Shown here: in pieces, positions 34,398-43,105 of the stretch
How positions within the stretch are numbered: position 1 is the stretch's first letter
How the letters are laid out: each line of letters begins with the position of its first letter
NCBI GenBank assembly: GCA_003612335.1
Contig: RAYO01000014.1
Location: forward strand, 78,162 to 142,161
DNA: 64,000 bases
Source: a bacterium 1xD42-67
GTDB lineage: Bacteria > Bacillota > Clostridia > Oscillospirales > Oscillospiraceae
Direction: 5' to 3'
Notes under the pieces: model-generated
What the model was told of the DNA's origin: nothing
What the model saw: the letters and a program-made list of their open reading frames with translations, nothing else
Databases searched by the model: none
Program-made: the position numbers and the translations under genes

Positions 34398-35105
34398 ATG
34401 AGCGGAAACATCCTGGAGCTGCATGACCTCAGCGCCTGGTACAGAGAGGGACAGAACGTGCTGTCCGGTCTCTCCCTCCAGCTGAGGTCCCATGAGGTGG
34501 TGGGGCTGATCGGTCTGAACGGGGCTGGGAAGACCACCTTCCTGAAGACCCTGTCCGGCCTGCACGAGGGCTTCCGCTGTGACAGCATCCGTCTGGATGG
34601 CCAGCCGGCCTCCTTCCGGAGCAAGGGTTTCAAGCTGAGTCGGTACACCGTCTTTACCGAGGACGATTCCTTCCAGTATTTCACTTTTCGGGAGTACCTG
34701 TCCTATGTGGCGGCGGCGTACAAAAAGGAACTGCCTGATGTAACGGAACTGGTGCGGGGATTCCACTTCGAGGACTACACCGACGCCCTGCTGAAGGACC
34801 TGTCCACAGGCAGCAAGAAAAAGGCGTTCCTGATCGCAGCCTTCGCCCTGGAGCGGCCGCTGCTCCTGCTGGACGAACCGGTGAACGGGCTGGACTTCCA
34901 GAGCACGGAGTATCTGTACCGGCTGATCGCCGGATACAAGGAGCATGGGACGGTCCTCTTCTCCTCCCACATCCTGGAGAGCATCACCCTGACCTCCGAC
35001 CGGGTGCTGGTGCTGGAGGAGGGGAAGATCCGGCGGAGCTTTGAGGGCGGTGCAATCAACGCCGCGGATATCCGGGAGGCCCTGCATGATGAAAATGAGC
35101 TTTGA
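34398..35105 (+). CDS. ABC transporter ATP-binding protein with degenerate signature
   Basis: A 235-residue ATPase. Walker A is GLNGAGKTT (39-47). The signature is LSTGSKKKAFL instead of LSGGQ. Walker B is LLLLDEPVNGLD, followed by LFSSHILES. It is probably an exporter or self-protection ATPase rather than an importer. It overlaps the permease gene by 20 bases and follows the small membrane protein gene directly. The nearby LytTR pair at 31541-33561 may control the operon; that link is inferred from position only. Confidence 0.88.
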   Translation: MSGNILELHDLSAWYREGQNVLSGLSLQLRSHEVVGLIGLNGAGKTTFLKTLSGLHEGFRCDSIRLDGQPASFRSKGFKLSRYTVFTEDDSFQYFTFREYLSYVAAAYKKELPDVTELVRGFHFEDYTDALLKDLSTGSKKKAFLIAAFALERPLLLLDEPVNGLDFQSTEYLYRLIAGYKEHGTVLFSSHILESITLTSDRVLVLEEGKIRRSFEGGAINAADIREALHDENEL

Positions 35106-36105
35106 AGTCACCGCCAAAAAGCTGTTCGGCGTCAGATATGAGCGGCTGACCAGGACGCTCTTCCTTGATCTGGCAGTCTTTTGGGGCCTGCACATCGCCG
35201 GGCTCCAGGTGAAGATCGCCCCTGCCATCCTGTATCTGATGACCAGCGCCTTCACCGCCGGGATCATGTGGCAGGCCCTCTCCGCCGAGGATAACAGGGC
35301 CAACATGGAGAACATGTTCATGCTCCCCTTTGAGGAGCGGAGCCTGATCCTCTCCTATGTGGCCGCCCTGGGAGCCTACGCCCTGCTGACCAAGACCGCC
35401 GGACTGCTGGCTGTGGTCTGGGCAGTCTCCCCCTGGAGCTGGGCGGAGATCTTGGGGAGCATCCTTTGCTCCCTGGCCGCTGTCGTGGTGGTATCCTGTC
35501 TCTATCCCCTGCGCCTGGGGCGTACCGACGCCTATGCCTTTTATATCCGGCCTGAGCGCCGCAGGAGGACGGTCAAAGTCCACCGCCGCTGCTCCGTTTG
35601 GCGCTATCTCTTCCGCTACCTGATGGCCCACAAGAACTATCTGGTCAATACGGCGGCGATGTGGGGAGTGGCCTGTGTCCTGCCGGTGCTGCTGGGTCAG
35701 ATGGAGGCGCGGTCCGTCCTGCCGATCGGCTTTGCCATCCTCTCTCTGAACACGCCGATCTGTATCCTGCTGTCCTGCGACCCGGCCCTGGAACAGGCGG
35801 TGCGTTTCCTGCCGGGACAGCGAAAGGCGTTCTGCGTCCCCTACTGCCTGTTCATCTTTGTGTGCGATCTGGCGGCGGATGTCGTTCTCCTGTGCAGCTG
35901 GCAGATCCAGATCGGCGGTGTCGGCCCGCTCCATATTTTGACGTCGGTCTCCTTTGCCCTGTCAAGCGCGATCGGCGCCGTCCTGCTGGAGTGGCACTGC
36001 CCTGTCCGAGGGTGGAAGATCGAGAGCGACCTCTGGCACCATCCGCGAAAATATGTCGTGCCGGCGATCATGCTCCTGCTGGCCGGGCTGACCAGTATGT
36101 TTTGA
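35086..36105 (+). CDS. Permease partner of the degenerate-signature ATPase
   Basis: A 339-residue membrane protein with about eight to nine hydrophobic segments (IAPAILYLMTSAFTAGIMW, LILSYVAALGAYALL, ILGSILCSLAAVVVVSCLY and others). No family signature is recognised, but the size and partner gene make it the channel of an ABC-2-like exporter. The ATG at 35086 lies inside the end of the ATPase gene with GGGAGG upstream; a second ATG at 35089 is also possible. Confidence 0.8.
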   Translation: MMKMSFEVTAKKLFGVRYERLTRTLFLDLAVFWGLHIAGLQVKIAPAILYLMTSAFTAGIMWQALSAEDNRANMENMFMLPFEERSLILSYVAALGAYALLTKTAGLLAVVWAVSPWSWAEILGSILCSLAAVVVVSCLYPLRLGRTDAYAFYIRPERRRRTVKVHRRCSVWRYLFRYLMAHKNYLVNTAAMWGVACVLPVLLGQMEARSVLPIGFAILSLNTPICILLSCDPALEQAVRFLPGQRKAFCVPYCLFIFVCDLAADVVLLCSWQIQIGGVGPLHILTSVSFALSSAIGAVLLEWHCPVRGWKIESDLWHHPRKYVVPAIMLLLAGLTSMF

Positions 36106-36121
36106 ACCGCCGTTTAAGAGA

Positions 36122-36661
36122 TCAAGAGAGCTGTGTAAAGGTGGCGTTCCGTTCCCGGTATGTGTCATTATCCTTCTGCTTCAGTTCTCGCTCCACCTGA
36201 GCCAGCTGGCGCTCCAGATCCTTGATCTTGACTTCATCGGTCTCGCCATCGAGCCGTTGTTCCAGCTCCTGCTGCTGCTTTTTCAGTTCTTCGACCTCGT
36301 GGTCCACCTTATCGGTATTGCACTCCCAGACCTCGTCCTTGTCCTTTTTTCTCTCTGGGCCTTTCGTATCCTGATCCGCCGGATCGGGTCCCTCAGAAAC
36401 AGGGACGCCCTCCGGCTGTCCAGGGACCGCCTGCTCCGGATCGTCGAAACAGATCTTGGGCTGGCCGTCCTCGTCCTTGCTCATCCAGTAGAGGCCGGAC
36501 GGCTCCTGCGGTCCTTCCGGGACATATCTGTCCATCATGGGCCTCAACTGGAGGCCCTGGATCTCCTCCTTGGGTCCCTGTATCTTGGATGCTCCCAGCA
36601 CGTCCTCAGTCGTTGTTATGGGCTGGACAGCGCCGGTATCCACACCAGAGATCGGCATCAT
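36122..36661 (-). CDS. Hypothetical coiled-coil protein
   Basis: A 179-residue soluble protein. The N-terminal half is Pro/Asp-rich (PISGVDTGAVQPI, YVPEGPQEPSGLYWM). A middle acidic stretch contains SEGPDPADQDTKGPERKKDK, and the C-terminal 65 residues form a clear coiled coil (VDHEVEELKKQQQELEQRL, LERQLAQVERELKQKD). No signal peptide or membrane segment is seen. ATG at 36661 follows GGAGG. I believe similar proteins occur in Oscillospiraceae, but no function is known to me. It is convergent with the ABC operon. Confidence 0.75.
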   Translation of the reverse strand: MMPISGVDTGAVQPITTTEDVLGASKIQGPKEEIQGLQLRPMMDRYVPEGPQEPSGLYWMSKDEDGQPKICFDDPEQAVPGQPEGVPVSEGPDPADQDTKGPERKKDKDEVWECNTDKVDHEVEELKKQQQELEQRLDGETDEVKIKDLERQLAQVERELKQKDNDTYRERNATFTQLS

Positions 36662-37087
36662 ATACGATTCCTCCTTGAAATTTTTTCAGAAACTTCACCA
36701 TCCCCAGTTTATCGGGCAAGCCCTGCCACTTCAAGGCTTTTGTATCGAGATGCACTCTGGATGTCGTGAAATGTTTTGGTCAGGGGCAGTCCGCCGCCTG
36801 GATGCGCTCCATCAGCCAGCTGCTCCTCTTGATCACAGCTCAGGGTATGAGACGGACAAAAATGAGCCCCCAGATGGCTGCCGAGGGCCCCAGTCGATTT
36901 TATTGTAATAGTATAGCCGAAAGGCATCGGTAAAGCTATTACCATTCCCAACAATGATCGAGGGAACAAAAAAGCCGCCCATTGCCTTATCAGTGTTCCT
37001 GGCAGACAGTGGGCGGCCTTTTTCACTTTTTGGATGTGTGGGAGCTCGAACTGTGTGTGTTTCTAAAGTCTCCCAGATTCGGGGGAT
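36662..37087. other. Intergenic stretch with a bidirectional terminator
   Basis: No gene supported. GCCGCCCATTG (36974-36984) and CAGTGGGCGGC (37007-37017) form a stem followed by T on the plus strand and flanked by a T-run on the minus strand too, so it can stop transcription both ways. The rest is unremarkable. A 105-codon minus frame across it has no ribosome site. Confidence 0.55.
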
Positions 37088-37519
37088 CTACATCCCCAGG
37101 TAAGCGACAAACTGAGGAGGACCTGGACGAAGCAGAAAGCCCGCAGCATGCAGCGGGCTTTCATTTACACATGCGGTTTCCACAATGGAGTAGACGGCGG
37201 CGCTGGCATCGGCCCCGGCTGGAGTATTGCAGAACAGCCAGTTTTTCCGGCCAATGGCGAACGGACGCACAGCGCGTTCCGCCCGGTTTTTGGAAAGCTC
37301 CAGCCGCCCGTCCAGAAAAACGTTCACCAGCCAGCTCTTCTGGTTCAAGGCATAACCTAACGCCGCGCCGTACATCGTTTTCGGCACGGGGTTAGTCATT
37401 TCTTCCGCCTTAGCCCAGGCAAAGAATTCTTCCGCCACTGGTTTGGAGCGCAGGAGTCTGGCATCCTGCCGTTCCTGAAAAGAGAGCGCATCTTTGGTGT
37501 ATTCCTCTTCCAGCGCGAA
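37088..37519 (-). pseudogene. IS66-family transposase, C-terminal fragment
   Basis: The frame reads FALEEEYTKDALSFQERQD then KPVAEEFFAWAKAEE, ALGYALNQKSWLVNVFLDGR, LELSKNRAERAVRPFAIGRKN and WLFCNTPAGADASAAVYSIVE, the unmistakable C-terminus of IS66 TnpC. The N-terminal two-thirds are missing; the sequence changes character at about 37519. The last 25 residues diverge past ETACVN, where a hairpin (37137-37161) interrupts the normal end. Confidence 0.85.
37137..37161. terminator. Hairpin in the IS66 remnant
   Basis: AAAGCCCGC and GCGGGCTTT flank a short loop. It resembles an intrinsic terminator usable on either strand, but the T-runs are short. Confidence 0.4.
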
Positions 37520-37707
37520 CTAAACTGTACCCAAGATTATGGACAGCAGGAAAAATGGAGACCCAGGTTGGTGGACAGGTCAAAAAGTAAGGACGTACCC
37601 TAAAAGTGGACGAAACAAGTAATGAAAGAAAAGGGGTACAGGACAAGAGTATGTTCTAAGGGCAGGGGTGTGTGATAAAATGAAGCCAATAGAAAGGGGC
37701 ATCACAC

Positions 37708-38184
37708 ATGGCACGGAAAATGTTTACCCAGGAGCAGGTGCGGGTTATGGCAGAAAATCCATACACGCTCCATGTGTCCACCACGCAGATCACCTTTACA
37801 AACGCATTCAAGGAAGAATTCTGGCGGAGATACCAGGAAGGGGATACGCCCAGAACGATTATGTACGATTCGGGCTATGATCCGGAGGTACTCGGGAGGA
37901 ACCGTCTCAGCAGCATCCAGAACGTAGTGTGCAAGCAGGCGGTTTCAGCGAAAGGGTTCCATGAGCGGCCGCAGCGCAGGCGCGGAGAGGGCTCTGCTGA
38001 AGGCGGAGACACAACTACCCAGGCTCAGCTGCGGCAGATGCAGCACCGGCTGAAATATCTGGAGCAGGAGGTGGAATTTCTAAAAAAATATCCTCTGCCA
38101 GAGGTGGACGAAAGCAAGGGCCGCGGCCATGAACGAGGCTTCCACCATCTTTTCCCTGATCCACCAGACGTTATCCGGCGGTGA
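37708..38184 (+). CDS. IS3-family OrfA (helix-turn-helix protein)
   Basis: A 158-codon frame. The first 127 residues are a typical HTH OrfA (ARKMFTQEQVRVMAENPY, GDTPRTIMYDSGYDPEVLG) with the leucine-rich end LKYLEQEVEFLKK. Directly after FLKK the DNA reads CTAAAAAAAT, an A-rich slippery string of the kind that gives -1 frameshifting to OrfB in this family. The -1 frame reads KKISSARGG. The remaining 31 residues in the zero frame are probably not conserved. ATG at 37708 follows AAAGGGG. Confidence 0.75.
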   Translation: MARKMFTQEQVRVMAENPYTLHVSTTQITFTNAFKEEFWRRYQEGDTPRTIMYDSGYDPEVLGRNRLSSIQNVVCKQAVSAKGFHERPQRRRGEGSAEGGDTTTQAQLRQMQHRLKYLEQEVEFLKKYPLPEVDESKGRGHERGFHHLFPDPPDVIRR

Positions 38185-38225
38185 GAACGAACTATCCGTA
38201 TCCATGATGTGCCAGACAGCCGTTG
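38129..38225 (+). pseudogene. IS3-family OrfB, 5' fragment
   Basis: The frame opens MNEASTIFSLIHQTLSGGEN and then ELSVSMMCQTA, the start of an IS150-type transposase. It loses similarity at about 38215-38225, where a protease remnant begins on the other strand. The DDE catalytic core is missing, so the element cannot move by itself. Confidence 0.7.
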
Positions 38226-38749
38226 AATGTTATCGCTGTCACCCAGCACCGCCGCTTGCAGTCCTTCGGCCTCGATTTTCAGCACAGCAATGTCCCCATC
38301 TTCATAGCATCCTACCACAGAGGCTGTAAATTCCGCACCGTCGAAGGTAGTGACGTTTATTGAATTGGCCCCGGAAACCATATGGGCGCAGGTCAGAATA
38401 TATCCATCCTCGCTGATGATCACGCCGCTGCCCGCTCCACTGGAGATCTGCGGACCGAACCAAAAGTGATTTACTGTCATTTTTTCTGTGGTGATGGACA
38501 CTACTGTCGGGCTGATGGCTTTTGCCACTTCTACTGCCGGAGTTATACTGTCCTCTGCATCGGGCGTGGCAACTTTCTGGATGACAACTTTTTCTTCTGC
38601 CTGCGAATTTGCCAGATAGGAGCCGAGATAGCCGCAGCCAGCGCGATCACAGCAGCCAGCAACAGTGTCCAAAGTGTTTTGTGGGATTTTTTCCTGGGAG
38701 ACGGAACGGTATTTTCATTATGTACATTGAAATCGTCCACTATATTCAT
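38214..38749 (-). pseudogene. HtrA/DegP-type serine protease, frameshifted and truncated
   Basis: The N-terminal piece (MNIVDDFNVHNENTVPSPRK then TLWTLLLAAVIALAAAI) encodes a membrane anchor and ends in another frame. The protease domain lies in a second frame: AISPTVVSITTEKMTVNHFW, then GAGSGVIISEDGYILTCAHM with the catalytic His, and YEDGDIAVLKIEAEG with the catalytic Asp. The chain stops at LGDSDNI, before the GNSGG serine and the PDZ domain, where the IS3 fragment begins. A frameshift lies near 38600-38650. The gene is dead. Confidence 0.85.
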
Positions 38750-38767
38750 CCTTTCCTGATAGAGTTT

Positions 38768-39202
38768 TCAGCAAATCGACAGCAAGCGGGGGACATCCAG
38801 CCCAAGAACCAACTCATCCCGGTTATCACATGAATACACACACTGAATAAACTGCCTGGACAATGGGTCGGGCCTTTGATACGAACAAAGCGTTTCAACG
38901 CCTAAGACAGCTTCGACTAAAAAGCCGATCCCGGTGTTTTCGATCATGAGCAGACATTGGCTGGATGACTCGCTGCTTGTTGTGCGCTCAAAGCCAAGCA
39001 GGCACCCCAAATCGACTATGCTGATATTTTTTCCATGTGACGGATACACTCCGATCATGTGATTGGGGGAACGCGCTACTGTGGCCGGCCTTCTCACCAG
39101 AGGTTCTACCCATGTAATACATTGAATGGGAATGGAATAGAGGTCACCGTCTTTGTAGATGCGAAAAAGTACGCTGCGCTGGTTTTCCTCTCCCTCATAC
39201 AT
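38768..39202 (-). CDS. CheW-like domain protein
   Basis: A 144-residue single CheW-like domain: VLFRIYKDGDLYSIPIQCIT, then RSPNHMIGVYPSHGKNISIV and GIGFLVEAVLGVETL. CheW proteins link chemoreceptors to CheA or act as docking modules. Here the gene is last in an efflux operon, which is unusual. ATG at 39202 overlaps the upstream kinase-like gene by 8 bases. Whether it joins the chemotaxis array or serves another scaffold is unknown. Confidence 0.78.
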   Translation of the reverse strand: MYEGEENQRSVLFRIYKDGDLYSIPIQCITWVEPLVRRPATVARSPNHMIGVYPSHGKNISIVDLGCLLGFERTTSSESSSQCLLMIENTGIGFLVEAVLGVETLCSYQRPDPLSRQFIQCVYSCDNRDELVLGLDVPRLLSIC

Positions 39203-39821
39203 GACTCATCCCCGTATCGACTGACGCAAGAATAAGGTCCACACAGCGGTCGATACCCAGCTTGCTGCTGTTCAGACAGAGATCATAGTTTGCGGCCATC
39301 CCCCACGTCTGATCGGTGATATGCTTGTAGTAGCTGGAGCGCTTCCTGTCCCGCTCCTTCACATGACTTCTGGCAGCGTCAACGGCAACCCCATGCTCCG
39401 CGATGACACGGTTGGCCCGGTCAGGCAGCGCGCCGGTGATAAAGATGTGGAAACAGTCCTCCCGCCCTTGCAGGATGTAGTCAGCGCACCGCCCTACAAT
39501 GACGCAGGACTCCTTCTCCGCCAGTTCCTTGATCAGCTCGGTCTGATAGGCGTTGATCTGATCGGGCAGGGCCATATTCCCCCTCTGATTGGCGTTATAG
39601 GCCGAGTAGCCCCGCGATGAAACGCTGGTGAACAGGCTGCTGGCGGAGGAGTATTCCCCCTCCCGCCGCACCGTCTCAGCGGACAGCCCGCTGCGCTCCG
39701 CCACGATCTGCACCAGCTTCTTGTCGTAGAAGGGAATGCCCAGCCGTTCCGCCACGGTTTTTCCGATGGTATGGCCTCCACTGCCGCACTGACGGCCTAT
39801 GGTAATGATACATTTCTTCAT
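39195..39821 (-). CDS. Cytidylate kinase-like family protein
   Basis: A 208-residue P-loop protein opening MKKCIITIGRQCGSGGHTIG, then IPFYDKKLVQIVAERSG and CVIVGRCADYILQGRED, with the RSSYYKHITDQTWGMAANYD end seen in this family. The proteins resemble CMP kinase but their substrate is not established. They often lie beside MATE and ABC efflux genes in gut Firmicutes. The ATG at 39821 overlaps the MATE gene's TGA (ATGA). Confidence 0.88.
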   Translation of the reverse strand: MKKCIITIGRQCGSGGHTIGKTVAERLGIPFYDKKLVQIVAERSGLSAETVRREGEYSSASSLFTSVSSRGYSAYNANQRGNMALPDQINAYQTELIKELAEKESCVIVGRCADYILQGREDCFHIFITGALPDRANRVIAEHGVAVDAARSHVKERDRKRSSYYKHITDQTWGMAANYDLCLNSSKLGIDRCVDLILASVDTGMSHV

Positions 39822-41197
39822 TGTTTTGCTACCTCTTTTCCAAAAATCTTCTTCCAAGATAACCATACGGTAATCAAGGAGATCACGCCAGACAGCCCGT
39901 CACTGAAGGGACCAGCCCAAAGGACCCCTTCCACACCCCAAAAATATCCAAAAATCAACATAGCCGGAATCAGGAAAATAATTTGCCGGGATAATGAGAG
40001 CAGCGTGGCGGGAACAGGTTTGCCGATGGCTTGGAAGAAAATTCCTGTGACAGCTCCGGCAGGGATCAGGAAGCAGGCCAGCAGGTAGACCCGGAAGCAT
40101 TTTACCGCAAACTCTATGTACAGTTCCGACTCCTTGCCAAACAGGTTGATAATCTGCTCCGGGAAGATCTGAAAGATAAAGAACGCCGCGACCATGATCG
40201 CGCTGCCGACTCCCAATGCCAGCTTATAGGTCCTTTTCACCCTCGGATACTGACCGCTGCCATAGTTATAGCCCAAGATGGGCTGGACCCCGGCAGCAAG
40301 GCCCAGCGTGATCCCGGAGATGAGACTGCTCACCTTCATCACAATGCCGAACACCGCCATGGGAATGTCAGGACCATAGGGGGACGCAGCGCCATAGGTC
40401 ACCAGCAGATTGTTGGTAACGGCAATGACAAATACAGAGGCGATTTGAGAGATGAGGCTGGATACGCCCAAAGAAGCAAGCCGCCTGGCAATTTGCAGCC
40501 TGGGAACAAAATATTCCCGTTTCAGTTTAATAGTCTTAAACCGGAACAGACAGACAGCGAAAAAGGCCGCATTCAAAATCTGCCCCAGGATGGTGGCCCA
40601 AGCGGCGCCTTTGACCCCCCATTGGCAAACAAAAATGAAGATCGGGTCTAAAATGATATTTGCGGCACAGCCTATGAGCAAACCGATCATGCTGACTCTG
40701 GGACGCCCATCTGCCCGGATCACACTCCCGAAGGCGGAGCAGACAGCGGAGAAGGGAAAGCCCAACACAATAATACGGCCATAATCCAGCGCATAGGGGA
40801 GATTTCCCTCTGTAGCCCCGAACAACCCGCAAAGCGGCTCCAGGAAAAGCTGAAACAAGACCAGGAATATAAGTCCTGTCCCAATCGTCAGGGTAACCAG
40901 ATTTCCTACACCGCGGGCTGCATCATCGGGCCGGTTTTTTCCCAGGTTCAGACTCATGTAAGCTGCGGCGCCATCCCCCAACATAAAAGCGATGGCCATG
41001 AGGATGGTTGTCAGCGGCATGATGACATTGGTGGCGGCATTGCCCAGGTAGCCAACCCCCTGCCCAATAAACACCTGATCCACCATGTTGTAGAGAGAGT
41101 TAACTACAATAGAGATAATGCTGGGAACCGCGTAGCGAATCATCAACTTTCCAACCCGCTCAGTTCCCAGCGGATTGGCGGCAACTTGTTCGTTCAT
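39818..41197 (-). CDS. MATE-family multidrug efflux transporter
   Basis: A 459-residue cation-coupled exporter with twelve predicted membrane segments. Typical sequence includes YNMVDQVFIGQGVGYLGNAA, GDGAAAYMSLNLGKN, QPILGYNYGSGQYPRVKRTY and the internal repeat near residue 230. It probably exports cationic drugs or toxic metabolites. ATG at 41197 has AGGAGG upstream. It is fifth in the MarR-led operon, after two ABC half-transporters. Confidence 0.92.
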   Translation of the reverse strand: MNEQVAANPLGTERVGKLMIRYAVPSIISIVVNSLYNMVDQVFIGQGVGYLGNAATNVIMPLTTILMAIAFMLGDGAAAYMSLNLGKNRPDDAARGVGNLVTLTIGTGLIFLVLFQLFLEPLCGLFGATEGNLPYALDYGRIIVLGFPFSAVCSAFGSVIRADGRPRVSMIGLLIGCAANIILDPIFIFVCQWGVKGAAWATILGQILNAAFFAVCLFRFKTIKLKREYFVPRLQIARRLASLGVSSLISQIASVFVIAVTNNLLVTYGAASPYGPDIPMAVFGIVMKVSSLISGITLGLAAGVQPILGYNYGSGQYPRVKRTYKLALGVGSAIMVAAFFIFQIFPEQIINLFGKESELYIEFAVKCFRVYLLACFLIPAGAVTGIFFQAIGKPVPATLLSLSRQIIFLIPAMLIFGYFWGVEGVLWAGPFSDGLSGVISLITVWLSWKKIFGKEVAKQ

Positions 41198-41227
41198 TTC
41201 AAATTCCTCCTAACGAATGTGAATTGT

Positions 41228-43105
41228 TCAGGCGATTGCGTTGCCTGTGTAGAGCTGATAGTACCGGCCCTTTTCCTCGATCAACTGGTCGTGGGTCCCC
41301 CGCTCGATGATCCGGCCCTGCTCCAGAACCATGATACAGTCGGAGTTTCGGACCGTGGAGAGCCGGTGGGCGATGACAAAGGTGGTTCGGCCTTTCATCA
41401 GCCGGTCCATGCCCTCCTGCACCAACTGCTCTGTGCGGGTGTCGATGGAGGACGTGGCCTCGTCCAAGATCAGGACCGGCGGGTCCGCAACGGCGGCGCG
41501 GGCGATGGCGAGGAGCTGCCGCTGGCCCTGGCTCAGATCGGCCCCATCGCCGGTGAGGACTGTCTGGTAGCCATCCGGAAGCCGCTGGATAAAGCTGTCG
41601 GCGTTGGCCAACTTCGCGGCGGCAACGCACTCCTCATCGGTGGCCTCCAGCCGCCCGTAGCGGATATTCTCCATCACTGTGCCAGTAAACAGGTGGGTGT
41701 CCTGCAAGACGATGCCCAGGGAGCGGCGAAGGTCGGCTTTCCGGATCTTGTTGACATTGATGCCGTCATAACGAATCTTGCCGTCCTGGATATCGTAGAA
41801 GCGGTTGATCAGATTGGTGATGGTGGTCTTTCCCGCGCCGGTACTGCCCACAAAGGCGATCTTCTGTCCGGGTGTGGCAAAGAGTTTGATGTTGTGCAGG
41901 ACGATTTTTTCATCGTTGTAGCCGAAGTCCACATCGTCAAAGACAATATCGCCCTCCAGCTTTTGGTAGGTGACTGTGCCATCCGCTTTGTGGGGGTGCC
42001 TCCAGGCCCACAGGCCCGTCCGCCGGGGTGTTTCCGTCAGAGTACCGTCCGGCTGCTGCTCCACATTGACCAGCTCCACATAGCCGTTGTCCGTCTCCGG
42101 CTGCTCATCCAGCAGCTTGAAAATTCGCTCCGCTCCGGCCAGGGCCATGATGATGCTGTTGAATTGCTGGCTGACCTGGGTGACGGGCTGGGTGAAGTTT
42201 CGGTTCAGATTCAGATAGGAGACCAAGGTGCCGAGGGTCAGGCTCCCCATGCCGTTCAGGGCCAGGACCGCTCCCAGCACCGCGCACAGCACATAGCTGA
42301 TGTTCCCCAGGTTTCCGTTGACCGGCATGAGGATATTGGCGATTTTATTTGCGTTCTTGGTACTCTCCCGCAGCTCCTGGTTGATGGCCCGGAACTGCTC
42401 AATATTCTCGTTCTCATGGCAGAACACTTTGACGACCTTCTGCCCCTCCATCATCTCCTCGATGTAGGCGTTGACCTTGCCCAAGCTGCTCTGCTGCTTG
42501 ATGAAATATGTCCCGGCCATGCCGCCCAGCTTGGACGCCACCACCAGCATGACGGCCACCATGCACAGGGTCAGGATGGTCAGCGGGATATTCAGGCACA
42601 CCATGCTGATAAAGGTGAGCACAATGGTGACCGTGGAGTTGACCAGCTGCGGTACGCTCTGACCGATGAGCTGCCGGAGGGTATCCACATCGTTGGTGTA
42701 GACCGACATGATGTCCCCGTGGGGCGTGGTGTCAAAATATTTGATGGGCAGGGACTCCATTTTGGAGAAAAGCTGTATCCTGATTTTCTTCAGCGTTCCC
42801 TGGCTGATGACCGCCATGATCCGGTTATACCCGTAGGAGCAGAGCAGGCCGATCAGATACACCAGGGCCAGGGAGAGCAGGGCATGGGCCAGCGGGCCGA
42901 AATCGGGCGTCTCCACGCCGATCATGGGCTTAATGTACACATCCACTAAATCGCGCATGAACAGCGTTCCCCGGAGGGTAGCCAGGGCCGCTCCCAGAAT
43001 CAATGCCACCACAAGGCAGAACTGCGCTTTGTACTCCCGGAGCATGATGTCCAGCACACGCTTCAGCAGGAGCATCAGATCATTCTTATTCGCTTGCTTG
43101 TTCAT
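41228..43105 (-). CDS. ABC exporter half-transporter (membrane plus ATPase), second
   Basis: A 625-residue fused exporter half: six membrane helices (about residues 30-330), then an ATPase with Walker A GSTGAGKTT, Q-loop VLQDTHLF, signature LSQGQRQLLAIARAA and Walker B VLILDEATSSID. It would pair with the first half-transporter encoded upstream to form a heterodimeric multidrug-type exporter. ATG at 43105 has GGAGGT 10 bases upstream and lies within the end of the upstream frame. It is intact, unlike its partner. Confidence 0.93.
   Translation of the reverse strand: MNKQANKNDLMLLLKRVLDIMLREYKAQFCLVVALILGAALATLRGTLFMRDLVDVYIKPMIGVETPDFGPLAHALLSLALVYLIGLLCSYGYNRIMAVISQGTLKKIRIQLFSKMESLPIKYFDTTPHGDIMSVYTNDVDTLRQLIGQSVPQLVNSTVTIVLTFISMVCLNIPLTILTLCMVAVMLVVASKLGGMAGTYFIKQQSSLGKVNAYIEEMMEGQKVVKVFCHENENIEQFRAINQELRESTKNANKIANILMPVNGNLGNISYVLCAVLGAVLALNGMGSLTLGTLVSYLNLNRNFTQPVTQVSQQFNSIIMALAGAERIFKLLDEQPETDNGYVELVNVEQQPDGTLTETPRRTGLWAWRHPHKADGTVTYQKLEGDIVFDDVDFGYNDEKIVLHNIKLFATPGQKIAFVGSTGAGKTTITNLINRFYDIQDGKIRYDGINVNKIRKADLRRSLGIVLQDTHLFTGTVMENIRYGRLEATDEECVAAAKLANADSFIQRLPDGYQTVLTGDGADLSQGQRQLLAIARAAVADPPVLILDEATSSIDTRTEQLVQEGMDRLMKGRTTFVIAHRLSTVRNSDCIMVLEQGRIIERGTHDQLIEEKGRYYQLYTGNAIA

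Larger units (their letters stand above)
37525..38225 (+). mobile_element. IS3-family element, left part only
   Basis: The element has a left end of IS3 style (TGTACCCAAG near 37526, or TACCCTAAAAGTGGACGAAA near 37597), a full orfA (37708 onward) and only the first about 30 codons of orfB. The right part is absent and an htrA remnant lies at the break at about 38215-38225. The exact ends are uncertain. Confidence 0.7.
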
